Assembly (NCBI GenBank): GCA_964449565.1
Contig: CAYUZB010000001.1
Coordinates: forward strand, 50,992 to 114,991
DNA from: Granulosicoccus sp964449565
Lineage (GTDB): Bacteria; Pseudomonadota; Gammaproteobacteria; Granulosicoccales; Granulosicoccaceae
Direction: 5' to 3'
Length of the DNA: 64,000 nucleotides
Notes under the pieces: model-generated
What the model saw: only the letters and a program-made list of their open reading frames with translations
Database searches by the model: none
Told to the model about the DNA's origin: nothing
Program-made: the position numbers and the translations under genes
Shown: positions 18,689-27,434 of the stretch, piece by piece
How the letters are laid out: each line of letters begins with the position of its first letter
How positions within the stretch are numbered: the stretch's first letter is position 1

Positions 18689-19747
18689 TCAGCTTACCAG
18701 TGCATCAAGCGCAGCAAACATCCTTACCATTTCCTGGGGCGTTCCGATGGATATCCGAAGCCACTCGGCTATGGGTTCACGCGACCAGTAACGCACCAGA
18801 ATATTTTGTTTATTCAGTGATTCAAACACAGCCTGTGCCGAGCATTTACTTGGTCGCGCAAAGACAAAATTCGCAGCGCTTGGCAACACATCAAAACCAC
18901 GTAGTTGAAGCTCTCGAATGCATTCAGTGCGAGTGTCGACAACTGCCGAAACCGTTTGCCTGAAATAATCGTCATCATTCAATGAGGCAACAGCGGCGCG
19001 TTGTGCAAGTACATCAATGGGATATGAATTAAACGAGTTCTTGACCCGCTTCAATCCTTCTATCAACGGTGCCTGTGCGAAGGCGGCCCCAATACGCATG
19101 CCTGCCAGCGAACGTCCCTTTGAAAAGGTCTGGCTAACCAATAGATTCGGAAATTCCTTTATCAAAGGGATTGCGCTCTGCGCACCGAAGTCAATATACG
19201 CCTCGTCCACCACTACAAGATGTTCAGTGTGCCGTTCAAGCAGTGTGCGAATAGCTTTTCGTGACAAGGCGCAACCTGTAGGCGCATTCGGATTAGGGAA
19301 AATAATACAACCGTCATTTACCGCGAAGTTATCAAGTTGGATTTCAAACTTGTCAGTCAGTGGTATTGGTCGCTGTGGAATATCGTAAAGATCACAATAC
19401 ACCGGATAAAAGCTGTAACTGACCGCTGGATACTGCAACGCAGGGCCACCGGTAAAAAAACCCAAAAAAGACAAGGCCAATATTTCATCGGAACCATTTC
19501 CGACGAATACTTCCTCCAAGTCCAGACCATGATAATCGGCAAGCGTCTGGCAAAGTACGGTTGACTCAGGGTCGGGATAGCGACGAAGTTCATCACTCGT
19601 TACCGCAGCAATTGCCTTGAATACCTCTGGCGACGGTGGATAGGGGTTTTCATTGGTATTGAGTTTGACAATACCGTCGCCCTGACGCTGCTCCCCAGGA
19701 ACATAGGGCGTCAATCTGCGTACAGTATCTGTCCAGAAACGGCTCAT
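18689..19747 (-). CDS. hisC: Histidinol-phosphate aminotransferase-like PLP enzyme
   Basis: Fold-type I aminotransferase of 352 residues. It starts with the HisC-like RRLTPYVPGEQ and KLNTNENPYPPSP, has VVDEAYIDFG, the PLP-lysine segment SQTFSKGRSLAGMRIG, and a C-terminal WLRISIGTPQEM. HisC converts imidazole-acetol phosphate to histidinol phosphate. It is not in a his operon here but leads a unit with an envelope lipoprotein, a phosphoesterase and a secreted protein, so it may be a second copy or act on another amino acid such as phenylalanine or tyrosine. Confidence 0.87.
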   Translation of the reverse strand: MSRFWTDTVRRLTPYVPGEQRQGDGIVKLNTNENPYPPSPEVFKAIAAVTSDELRRYPDPESTVLCQTLADYHGLDLEEVFVGNGSDEILALSFLGFFTGGPALQYPAVSYSFYPVYCDLYDIPQRPIPLTDKFEIQLDNFAVNDGCIIFPNPNAPTGCALSRKAIRTLLERHTEHLVVVDEAYIDFGAQSAIPLIKEFPNLLVSQTFSKGRSLAGMRIGAAFAQAPLIEGLKRVKNSFNSYPIDVLAQRAAVASLNDDDYFRQTVSAVVDTRTECIRELQLRGFDVLPSAANFVFARPSKCSAQAVFESLNKQNILVRYWSREPIAEWLRISIGTPQEMVRMFAALDALVS

Positions 19748-19854
19748 GCGAAGTCTGATTGGTTTTGTGTGATTGGGTAAAGTGAGTTTGCAGCTATACG
19801 ATCAAAGCAACAATAGCGCCCGAACGAATCATGGCAAATCAATAGCGTCAGACA

Positions 19855-20637
19855 TTATTCGTCAAGCAAGGCGCTCAGTTCACGACTAGCCGCCTGAATG
19901 GGAGACAAAAAATCCTGAACAGCCGTGAATGGAACGCGCATGCACGGCGCATGAAACGACAACGTGGCGTACAAGCGTCCAGCAGAGTTTCTGACCGGTA
20001 CCGCAAGCGCAACCATGCCATCGATATATTCTTCATTGTCAGTTGCAAATCCACGTTCTGCAGTGATGTTCAATTCTTCCAACAGAGCACTCTGACTGAC
20101 GAGCGTATTCGCTGTGAAACGCCGTAAGCGCGTGTTTTTGATTACCCGTTCGCGCCGTACCTCATCAAGAGAACTCAGGTACATTTTTCCGCCCGCGGTC
20201 GTGCATGCTGGCACTCGCGAGCCAATTTGCAGGTTCACACGCACCGGCCAATGGGTTTCGGCCCGGTCGAAATAAATCATTTCATTGCCATCGGGCACCG
20301 AAATATTACAAGTCTCACCAATATCCTCGGATAAGGTCTTGAGGATGGCGCGCCGCTGCGCTTGAATAGGGGCAGACGCAAGAATGCCCAGGGCCATGGA
20401 ATGCAGTCGGGTGCCGGCCTGTAAGCCACGTCCGCTGATTCTCGTCTGCAGAAATCCCTGCTCCTCCATTGATGCGCAAAGCCTGTGGACACTTGCTTTC
20501 GGGATGGCTAGCTGATCGGCGAGATCGGTCGGCGTCAAGGGTCGATCAGACGCAGCTACCGCCTCCAGAATGTCCAGTACACGAGTCACCGTCGACCCTT
20601 TGAGAATCGGGGTATCTGGGTGTTTCACGCTACTCAT
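19855..20637 (-). CDS. IclR-family transcriptional regulator
   Basis: A protein of 260 residues. The N-terminal winged helix-turn-helix (LTPTDLADQLAIPKASVHRLCASMEEQG, about 39-66) is followed by the IclR effector domain (VRVNLQIGSRVPACTTAGGKMYLSSL). Divergent from the GMC dehydrogenase/phosphotransacetylase unit, with 105 bases between starts, so it very likely controls that unit and itself. A candidate operator lies at 20687-20706. IclR regulators commonly sense small organic acids or sulfonates. Confidence 0.9.
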   Translation of the reverse strand: MSSVKHPDTPILKGSTVTRVLDILEAVAASDRPLTPTDLADQLAIPKASVHRLCASMEEQGFLQTRISGRGLQAGTRLHSMALGILASAPIQAQRRAILKTLSEDIGETCNISVPDGNEMIYFDRAETHWPVRVNLQIGSRVPACTTAGGKMYLSSLDEVRRERVIKNTRLRRFTANTLVSQSALLEELNITAERGFATDNEEYIDGMVALAVPVRNSAGRLYATLSFHAPCMRVPFTAVQDFLSPIQAASRELSALLDE

Positions 20638-20686
20638 AAGAGAAAATTCGCACCTTGGATGGGAATCACTGTATGAATAATGAGAT

Positions 20687-20706
20687 TTCCAGTACCATTA
20701 TTGGAA
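20687..20706. promoter_or_regulatory. Candidate operator in the iclR / GMC dehydrogenase intergenic region
   Basis: The inverted repeat TTCCA-N10-TGGAA lies in the 105-base divergent promoter region. IclR-family operators often have TGGAA/TTCCA half-sites, but the usual order is the reverse, so this is only a candidate. Confidence 0.35.
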
Positions 20707-20742
20707 TATCCCTCGTGACCCAATCGATTTTTCGGCGGCCCC

Positions 20743-22362
20743 ATGACTGACAGTTTTGATTATGTGGTAATCGGTGCTGGCTCAGCTGGCTGTGTACTGG
20801 CAAACCGCCTTTCGGCTGATGGTACTACAACCGTCGCGCTGCTGGAGGCAGGTGGCCGTGACTGGAATCCTTGGATTCACGTACCTGTGGGCTATTTCAA
20901 GACCATCCATAACCCGAAAACCGACTGGTGCTATGTCACCGAGCCTGATCCCGGTCTGAACGGGCGGAAACTGAAATGGCCACGCGGCAAGGTCCTCGGG
21001 GGCTGCAGTTCCATTAACGGCCTCCTGTATGTGCGCGGCCAGCATCAGGACTACGACCGTTGGGCGTCCCTGGGTTGTCTGGGCTGGTCATATTCGGATG
21101 TACTCCCCTACTTCAAGCGCTCCGAAAATCATTCTCGCGGCGCCGACGAGTTCCATGGTGTGGACGGCCCTCTGCATGTCAGCGATATGTCGTTCAAAAG
21201 ACCCGTCTGTGACGACTTCATCAAAGGTGTCGCCGAGCTTGGCACACCCGTGAGCGACGATATCAATGCCGAGAATCAAGAAGGGGTTGGCTATTTCCAA
21301 CTGACGACGCATAAAGGGCGACGATGCAGCACAGCTGTGGCTTATCTTAACGGCGCCCGATCGCGTTCCAATCTTTCCATCATCACGCACGCGATGGTCA
21401 AACGCATCGGCTTCGACAACAAACACGCTACATCGGTACACATAGAGCAAAAAGGCAAGCGGCGAGAAATTCGCGCGCGTCATGAAATCATTCTTGCTGC
21501 CGGAGCTATCGGTTCGCCACAACTGTTGCAGGTGTCAGGTATCGGGCCCGGTCAGGTACTACAAAATGCGGGAGTGGAGACATTGGTCGATGCGCCCGAA
21601 GTGGGCGAAAATCTTCAGGACCACTTGCAGATTCGTTCTGTGTACAAGACAAAGAACCCGGTGACCCTCAACGACGAACTATCCAACAACTGGCAAAAAA
21701 TGCGCGCAGGCCTTGAATATATTGCCAATCGAAGCGGCCCACTGTCGATGGCGGCAAGCCAGGTCTATGCGTTCTGTCGCACCCGCTTGTCCAACGAACG
21801 TCCTGATATCCAATATCACTTTCAGCCTTTGTCGGCGGATTCCCCCGGAGAGGGCCTGCATCCGTTTTCCGCCATTACAGCATCCGTTTGCCAACTTCGG
21901 CCCGAGAGCCGAGGCACAATCCAGATTCAATCTGGCGACACAAACCAACATCCGACCATTCGACCCAATTATCTGTCCACCGATTTCGATTGCCAGACCG
22001 CGGTTGAATCCTTGAAATTTACCAGACGAATCATGGAAACCGAAGCCATGCGACAGCATATAGCCTCGGAATATTCACCCGACGCAAGCGCAACCAGCGA
22101 TGAAGACATCCTTGATCAGGCACGAAACATCGCCAACACGATCTATCACCCGACCAGTACTTGCCGCATGGGTGATGATGAGCAAGCAGTGGTTGATACA
22201 CGCCTGCGCGTCAACGGCGTGACCGGATTACGTGTGGTCGACGCTTCGATCATGCCGGAAATTGTCTCCGGCAATACCAATGCCCCGACAATCATGATTG
22301 CCGAACGCGCGTCTGATTTGATCATCGAAGATCGCCGGGAAGCATCGGTTGCAGTAGCATAG
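20743..22362 (+). CDS. GMC-family FAD-dependent alcohol dehydrogenase (choline dehydrogenase-like)
   Basis: A flavoprotein of 539 residues. The N-terminal FAD motif is VIGAGSAGCVLANRLS (9-24), GMC signature 1 KVLGGCSSINGLLYVRG (about 85-101) and signature 2 AAGAIGSPQLLQVSGIGP (about 252-269). The active-site HPTSTCRMG and NTNAPTIMIAERASDLI lie near the end. It oxidises a primary alcohol to an aldehyde and passes electrons to the respiratory chain or oxygen. BetA-like annotation is a family default. Its partners, an IclR regulator and phosphotransacetylase, recall isethionate degradation, in which a GMC enzyme (IseJ) makes sulfoacetaldehyde. Substrate unproven. Confidence 0.88.
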   Translation: MTDSFDYVVIGAGSAGCVLANRLSADGTTTVALLEAGGRDWNPWIHVPVGYFKTIHNPKTDWCYVTEPDPGLNGRKLKWPRGKVLGGCSSINGLLYVRGQHQDYDRWASLGCLGWSYSDVLPYFKRSENHSRGADEFHGVDGPLHVSDMSFKRPVCDDFIKGVAELGTPVSDDINAENQEGVGYFQLTTHKGRRCSTAVAYLNGARSRSNLSIITHAMVKRIGFDNKHATSVHIEQKGKRREIRARHEIILAAGAIGSPQLLQVSGIGPGQVLQNAGVETLVDAPEVGENLQDHLQIRSVYKTKNPVTLNDELSNNWQKMRAGLEYIANRSGPLSMAASQVYAFCRTRLSNERPDIQYHFQPLSADSPGEGLHPFSAITASVCQLRPESRGTIQIQSGDTNQHPTIRPNYLSTDFDCQTAVESLKFTRRIMETEAMRQHIASEYSPDASATSDEDILDQARNIANTIYHPTSTCRMGDDEQAVVDTRLRVNGVTGLRVVDASIMPEIVSGNTNAPTIMIAERASDLIIEDRREASVAVA

Positions 22363-22392
22363 ACGCGGTCCCTCTTACAAGCTCGCCGGCTC

Positions 22393-23385
22393 ATGTCAGT
22401 TTTTGATCGCGTTCTGACGAACGCTCGCAAACAGCAACGTCGAATAGTCCTGCCTGAAACACAGGATGAGCGGGTTCTGCAAGCTGCTGCCAATGCAGTA
22501 GCAAAAGATATCGCCGCGCCAATCCTGCTCGGTGATACGGCAAACATTCAATCAACGATGAACGCCATCGGACTTTCTACTGAGGGACTCGAATTGGTTG
22601 ACCCGGCAAGCGATCCACGCCGGGATCACTACGCTGCTTTGCTGACCGAGAAACGTGCGCACCGGGGCATGACACATGAAAAAGCACTTGATGCCTTGAA
22701 TACACCCATCACTTATGCCTGCATGATGGTCGCTGCCGAAGATGCCGACGGCTGCGTGGCCGGAGCCATAACCGCTACCGCCGACGTGGTACGCAATGCA
22801 ATGCGTTGTGTCGGCAAACGTGAAGGCGAGGCCCTGATCTCAAGCTGCTTTGTGATGTTGCTAAAGGCCGAGCATCCTGTCAGCGATGTCATGGTAATTG
22901 GTGACTGCGCATTGGTGATTGATCCGGATGCAAAACAACTCAGCAGTATTGCCGTGGCGACCGCTGAGACTGCAAAACAATTACTTGATATCGAACCACA
23001 AGTCGCGATGTTGTCTTTCTCAACAGCCGGCAGTGCCAGACACACGGCAGTTACCAAGGTCGTACAAGCCACCGAACAGGCGAAGACTGCACGACCTGAT
23101 TGGCGAATCATTGGTGAAGTACAACTCGACGCGGCCGTGATGCCTGACATTCTCGCGCGTAAATCCCCGGAGCAAGCGACTGACGAGCCGTGCAATGTCT
23201 TGATCTTTCCCGATCTGAATGCAGGCAACATTGGATACAAACTGATTGAACGGTTTGGCGGTGCTCAGGCCATCGGGCCGATACTGCAAGGCCTGAATCG
23301 CCCGGTTAATGATTTAAGTCGCGGTTGCAGTACCAACGATATCGTGAACATCATGGCGGTAACCGCAGCGCAAGTCCGCGATTAG
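22393..23385 (+). CDS. pta: Phosphate acetyltransferase, short form
   Basis: A protein of 330 residues that interconverts acetyl phosphate and acetyl-CoA. It consists only of the catalytic PTA_PTB domain (IVLPETQDERVLQAA; CVAGAITATADVVRNAMR; MLSFSTAGSARH; FPDLNAGNIGYKL), without the N-terminal DRTGG/AAA regions of the long E. coli Pta. It follows the GMC gene by 30 bases and is probably cotranscribed. In C2-sulfonate metabolism short Pta proteins convert the acetyl phosphate made by Xsc; no xsc or ackA is in the window. Confidence 0.9.
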   Translation: MSVFDRVLTNARKQQRRIVLPETQDERVLQAAANAVAKDIAAPILLGDTANIQSTMNAIGLSTEGLELVDPASDPRRDHYAALLTEKRAHRGMTHEKALDALNTPITYACMMVAAEDADGCVAGAITATADVVRNAMRCVGKREGEALISSCFVMLLKAEHPVSDVMVIGDCALVIDPDAKQLSSIAVATAETAKQLLDIEPQVAMLSFSTAGSARHTAVTKVVQATEQAKTARPDWRIIGEVQLDAAVMPDILARKSPEQATDEPCNVLIFPDLNAGNIGYKLIERFGGAQAIGPILQGLNRPVNDLSRGCSTNDIVNIMAVTAAQVRD

Positions 23386-23472
23386 AACCAAACCTGGTCT
23401 GAGTTGAAACGAGTTCTGGAAAACGATTAATAAGTTAGTGATTGGCTATCAATCGGTTATCAATCGGAAAAT

Positions 23473-24492
23473 TTAGCCAACAGCGCCGAGCTGCTCCCAA
23501 TCGGAAGAAGGCTCGGAACGGCCAATAATCTCGCCACGCGAATTGGCGATCGATGGCGTCAGATACTCTGCCAAGGCTTGCTTATCGTCGCGACTCAAAA
23601 CACCCAGTGATTGCAGGACAGCACCCAGTGCAACACGAGCAGCTGCGTCATTGCCATCGTCGATTTTCAATGCAACACCGATCTTGTGTTCTGAAATAAC
23701 AGCTGTATAGACGCCATCTGCACCCACCTTGACAAGAACATCAGGTGCCAGTCGATCCATCAGATCTGTGCATAAGCGCTCCTTGCCGGCAACGAGGTAA
23801 GGGTTGGCGGTAATCGCTTGACGTATGTTTTTTACAGCGTCGAGCCGCGCACCTTTGAAAAATTCATCATCTCCAAAGCGCGCCATGGCCAATGCGATAC
23901 GTTGCAGAGGCAAGGCAAGTGTTGGTATCGCACAACCGTCATAGCCCCAGGGAAGCTGCATGACTCGAGTATTGGCCAGGCTCTCCAGAACTTCGAACCA
24001 ACGTTTTTGCGCATCATGGTTGTATAACCTGTAATTGCGCGTCTGTTCACCAAGGTGACAGCAGGTGGACAACAAACCAAGATGCTTGCCCGAACAATTG
24101 TGATGTATACGTTGTGGCCCACGACCATCGGCAAGCAGATCAAACTGAGTTGCCTGGTGTAACGGTAGCTCCGCACCACACTCGAGATCATCATGCTCAA
24201 GTGACAGCCGGCTAAGCCAGTCCTGTGCAAGACCTGCATGAATCGGTTCGCCATTGTGAGATGAGCAAGCCAGTGCGATATGACGCTCATCAAGTCCATA
24301 AGCTTCAATGGCTCCCGATTCGACAAATGGAATCGCTTGCAAAAACTTGATAGATGAACGAGGGAAGATGGAGCGTTGCACGTCTCCCAATGCACCCATC
24401 AACCGACCCGAGGAATCAACGATCGCAACTGCTCCGCGATGTCGGCTTTCAATGGCGTTACCACGCCAGCGATTGATCAGTACCGGATTCAT
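23473..24492 (-). CDS. Asparaginase II-type protein (PF06089 family)
   Basis: A protein of 339 residues. Family motifs are RGNAIESRHRGAVAIVD near the start, RSSIKFLQAIPFVESGA, ACSSHNGEP, HHNCSGKHLGLL and PWGYDGCAIPTLALPL. Members hydrolyse L-asparagine to aspartate and ammonia and are unrelated to E. coli AnsA/AnsB. No signal peptide, so cytosolic. It starts 8 bases after trpS and probably shares its transcript. It converges on pta, with an 11-nt direct repeat (TATCAATCGG twice, about 23447-23467) between them. Confidence 0.85.
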   Translation of the reverse strand: MNPVLINRWRGNAIESRHRGAVAIVDSSGRLMGALGDVQRSIFPRSSIKFLQAIPFVESGAIEAYGLDERHIALACSSHNGEPIHAGLAQDWLSRLSLEHDDLECGAELPLHQATQFDLLADGRGPQRIHHNCSGKHLGLLSTCCHLGEQTRNYRLYNHDAQKRWFEVLESLANTRVMQLPWGYDGCAIPTLALPLQRIALAMARFGDDEFFKGARLDAVKNIRQAITANPYLVAGKERLCTDLMDRLAPDVLVKVGADGVYTAVISEHKIGVALKIDDGNDAAARVALGAVLQSLGVLSRDDKQALAEYLTPSIANSRGEIIGRSEPSSDWEQLGAVG

Positions 24493-24500
24493 GGCAATCT

Positions 24501-25502
24501 TTACGCGATACCAACAGCATGACGAAGCTGATCCATATACGGTCGGCTTATGGCACGTGCACGTTCACCACCGATTGTCAGCACTTTGTCGATTTCAGCA
24601 GGATTGGCCATCAGCTCGTTATACCGCTCACGAGGCTCTGCCAGTACCGCATCAAGCATCTCGAAGAGGCGTTGCTTGGCATCACCCCAGCCAATGCCCG
24701 ATGCATAGTCTGCGGCCAGCGTGCTGGTCTCTTCTTCGCTGGCAATGGATTTGAAGATTTCAAACACCGTATTGCCTTCCGTGTCCTTCGGTTCACCCGG
24801 TTCCTGCGAGTTGGTTTTGATCTTCATTATCGATTTTCGCAGCTTCTTGGGTGTCTCGAACAAAGGAATGGTATTCCCGTAGCTCTTACTCATTTTGCGT
24901 CCATCGAGCCCTGCCAGCACAGCGGCGTTGTCATCAACGACAAAATTTGGCAGAACAAGATGTTCACCAAAATGATGATTGAAACGTTGTGCAATATCAC
25001 GCGCCATTTCAATATGTTGAATCTGGTCGCGCCCCACCGGCACGTGCGTCGCCTTGAACATCAGGATGTCCGCGCTCATGAGAATCGGGTAGCTGAACAG
25101 GCCCATGGTGATACCTTTATCCGGGTCATTGCTCGCATCTTCGAGGTTCTCTTGTACGACCGCCTTGTAGGCATGGGCCCGATTCATCAGTCCCTTGGCA
25201 GTCATACAAGTTAGCATCCAGGTCAGCTCCATGATTTCGGGGATATCCGACTGGCGGTAGAACGTCGCATGATCGGTATCCAGCCCAAGGGCAAGCCACG
25301 AGGCAGCAATTTCCTGCCGGGACTGGCGAAGCAAGCCGGGATCCTGATTCTTGATCATCCCGTGGTAGTCTGCGAGAAAGTAAAAGCCCTCCTGTTCGTG
25401 TCGCTGACTGGCAGCGATAGCCGGACGTATGGCACCCACGTAATTACCAAGATGCGGGGTACCTGAAGGAGTAATTCCGGTAAGCCAGATTTGTTTCGTC
25501 AT
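24501..25502 (-). CDS. trpS: Tryptophan-tRNA ligase
   Basis: Class I aminoacyl-tRNA synthetase, 333 residues from the ATG at 25502 (MTKQIWLTG). An in-frame extension to 25598 has no family similarity and is rejected. The HIGH-type motif is PSGTPHLGNYVGA and the KMSKS motif GRKMSKSYGN. Length matches bacterial TrpRS (about 330). Confidence 0.96.
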   Translation of the reverse strand: MTKQIWLTGITPSGTPHLGNYVGAIRPAIAASQRHEQEGFYFLADYHGMIKNQDPGLLRQSRQEIAASWLALGLDTDHATFYRQSDIPEIMELTWMLTCMTAKGLMNRAHAYKAVVQENLEDASNDPDKGITMGLFSYPILMSADILMFKATHVPVGRDQIQHIEMARDIAQRFNHHFGEHLVLPNFVVDDNAAVLAGLDGRKMSKSYGNTIPLFETPKKLRKSIMKIKTNSQEPGEPKDTEGNTVFEIFKSIASEEETSTLAADYASGIGWGDAKQRLFEMLDAVLAEPRERYNELMANPAEIDKVLTIGGERARAISRPYMDQLRHAVGIA

Positions 25503-25637
25503 GCCAAAGTGGTCTATTCTCAACGCCGCCGGGTAAAGGGATAGCGGGAGCGGGGATTGTATCAAGCTGAGGCTGGCGACTCCCCATGATCCAGGCATTA
25601 AAGAAAAATATAAACAGGAACACTGACAACACCCTTT

Positions 25638-27112
25638 ATGTTTGAAATCGTAGCGTCGGGAGGTTTACCCGGCCGATCGCCCACCCGACGGTCAAAGGCA
25701 CGCAGCCCAAGGCATTTTCTGCACGCGCTGACTCTGTTGCTGGCAATCGCCAGCTCTGGTGTCCAGGCAGAAGCGTTCAGCGACCTTCTCGTAGCGCTGG
25801 AATCGGACGGCCGCTCTCACACTGTGCAGCACACTCTCGCGACCGAAAAAGAGCTATTGATCGTGGATATGCCCGGTAGCGTCATTCCGCAAGATGTACG
25901 ATTTATGGGCCCCGAGAAAGACACCTTCCGGTACGCCCATACCAAGCGGCCAGGGCGTATTGCACTGTGGTCGGGTAGCGCTTTCGCGCGCTATCACCAT
26001 CAGTATGGAAGCGCCGTTGAACAGACCGAAACCGGCACCTTTGTATTGACCACCAGCTCGCTTCCCGAACAGCTGATACTACGCAGCAACAGCGAGGTCT
26101 TATCAAGTATCACCTGGGTGTTCCCGTCAGAGTTCGAGCTGGCTCGATACACGGTCAGCAACGAATCAATTGGTGAATGGATCGAAGAGGAAAACACGCT
26201 GACATTTCGTCAGACTGGCAGCGAAAGAGCGGAGCTGATCATCGAGTATCGATACCGAACGCCGGTCATTGCCTCAGCCGAGGCCGAGGCCGAGGTCGGT
26301 GTCGACGCTGAAGCGGGAACTGAAGTCAAAGCCGTAACTGATGCCGATANNNNNNNNNNNNNNNNNNNNNNNNNNNNNNNNNNNNNNNNNNNNNNNNNNN
26401 NNNNNNNNNNNNNNNNNNNNNNNNNNNNNNNNNNNNNNNNNNNNNNNNNGTCGGTGTCGACGCTGAAGCGGGAACTGAAGTCAAAGCCGTAACTGATGCC
26501 GATACCGATGCAGAAGCTGTGATCGAAGCCCAGGAGGAGACCGATCCTTGTGACTCCCACACAGCGGCAAACGATGATTGTTCCCCGGACGAAGACGGGG
26601 ACGGTATACCTGACTATCGTGACGTCTGTCTGGCCTCGCCAACGGCATCGTCAACTGCCGAGCCAATAAATACGAATAAGCTCATTGCCAAGCGGGAAAA
26701 CACCGACAATGGTGAAGATGATGGTAGTGCAGCCAGTAAAAACACAGTCGGTGAATTGGGATGCTTACCAACCCAAAAGCTCGTCCTCGAAGCGATTACC
26801 TTCGACACCGGACGAAGCTACATAGATGTCTATGCACGTCGCTTGCTTGATCGAGTCGCCAATGCAATGCAACATTTTCCGGAAAAGGTTTTCGAAATTG
26901 GCGCCCATACTGACAACCAGGGTACCGAAGCAAATAACCAGAGACTATCGCGAAAACGCGCCGACGCTGTCAGGCACTATCTGATGCTAAGAGGTGTGGG
27001 ACCCAATCAGGTTCAAGCCAAAGGCTATGGCGAGAGCACACCGCTGGGTAACAACCAAACGCTGGAAGGTCGCCGAATCAATCGGCGAGTTGAGCTATCA
27101 GAGCTTGAATGA
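25638..27112 (+). CDS. OmpA-family envelope protein, interrupted by an assembly gap
   Basis: With the literal 100-N gap the frame breaks, but removing the gap and one copy of the duplicated 55-mer (155 bases) joins both halves in frame into a 439-residue protein. The signal sequence has a long basic start and ends near GVQAEAFSD. An N-terminal beta-rich domain (about 40-210) is unrecognised. A repetitive Ala/Glu stretch (EAEAEVGVDAEAGTE) and a thrombospondin type 3-like calcium segment (DEDGDGIPDYRDVC) follow, then an OmpA peptidoglycan-binding domain (ITFDTGRSYI; GAHTDNQGTEANNQRLSRKRADAV; RRINRRVEL). It probably anchors the outer membrane to peptidoglycan. Divergent from trpS. Repeat copy number at the gap is uncertain. 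Confidence 0.82.
26295..26504. repeat. 55-bp duplicate flanking a 100-N assembly gap (OmpA-like gene)
   Basis: Bases 26295-26349 and 26450-26504 are identical over 55 bp on either side of N 26350-26449. This is the signature of two contig ends that share one k-mer overlap, so it is probably not a true duplication. The break lies by a 6-bp repeat (GAGGCC). Confidence 0.85.
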
Positions 27113-27434
27113 GATCGCCCTCGATCTATCTCGCTAGCAATTTTTCCATACTTTTGTACAGCTAAAAGATCAAACGCTCGTTTGACAATGCCTGTTCGAG
27201 CGTTCTTGTTCGGGCTCATAGGTAATGCTTTATTTCTCCGAATATTGGCCAGACGATGAACTAAAAATCAGATATGTCCAATTCATGCTGATCAAGTGAT
27301 ATCCGTTTAGTTGAAATGGAACACAATAGACAAAAACTAATCACTATATATTTGCCTGAAAACCTCAAGCTCTGCGAGAATGGCGAGCTGGATCTCAAGA
27401 TCTTATTCCCTGCCGAGCTTTAGGATAAAGGTTA
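27113..27434. other. Intergenic region with a palindrome and one small ORF
   Basis: 322 bases. A palindrome TCAAACG-CT-CGTTTGA (27170-27185) lies after the OmpA-like gene and has no T-run. A 35-codon ORF (27316-27423, MEHNRQKLITIYLPENLK...) ends 11 bases before the next gene but lacks a good ribosome site. The rest is AT-rich and probably holds the promoter of the secreted esterase gene. Confidence 0.4.

Noticed and set aside
24308..24754. 148-codon plus-strand ORF spanning the asparaginase/trpS junction
   Set aside because: Antisense to two well supported genes.
26295..26504. True tandem duplication in the OmpA-like gene
   Set aside because: The duplicate is exactly 55 bp, borders a 100-N gap, and the same length recurs at an unrelated gap; best explained by assembly.
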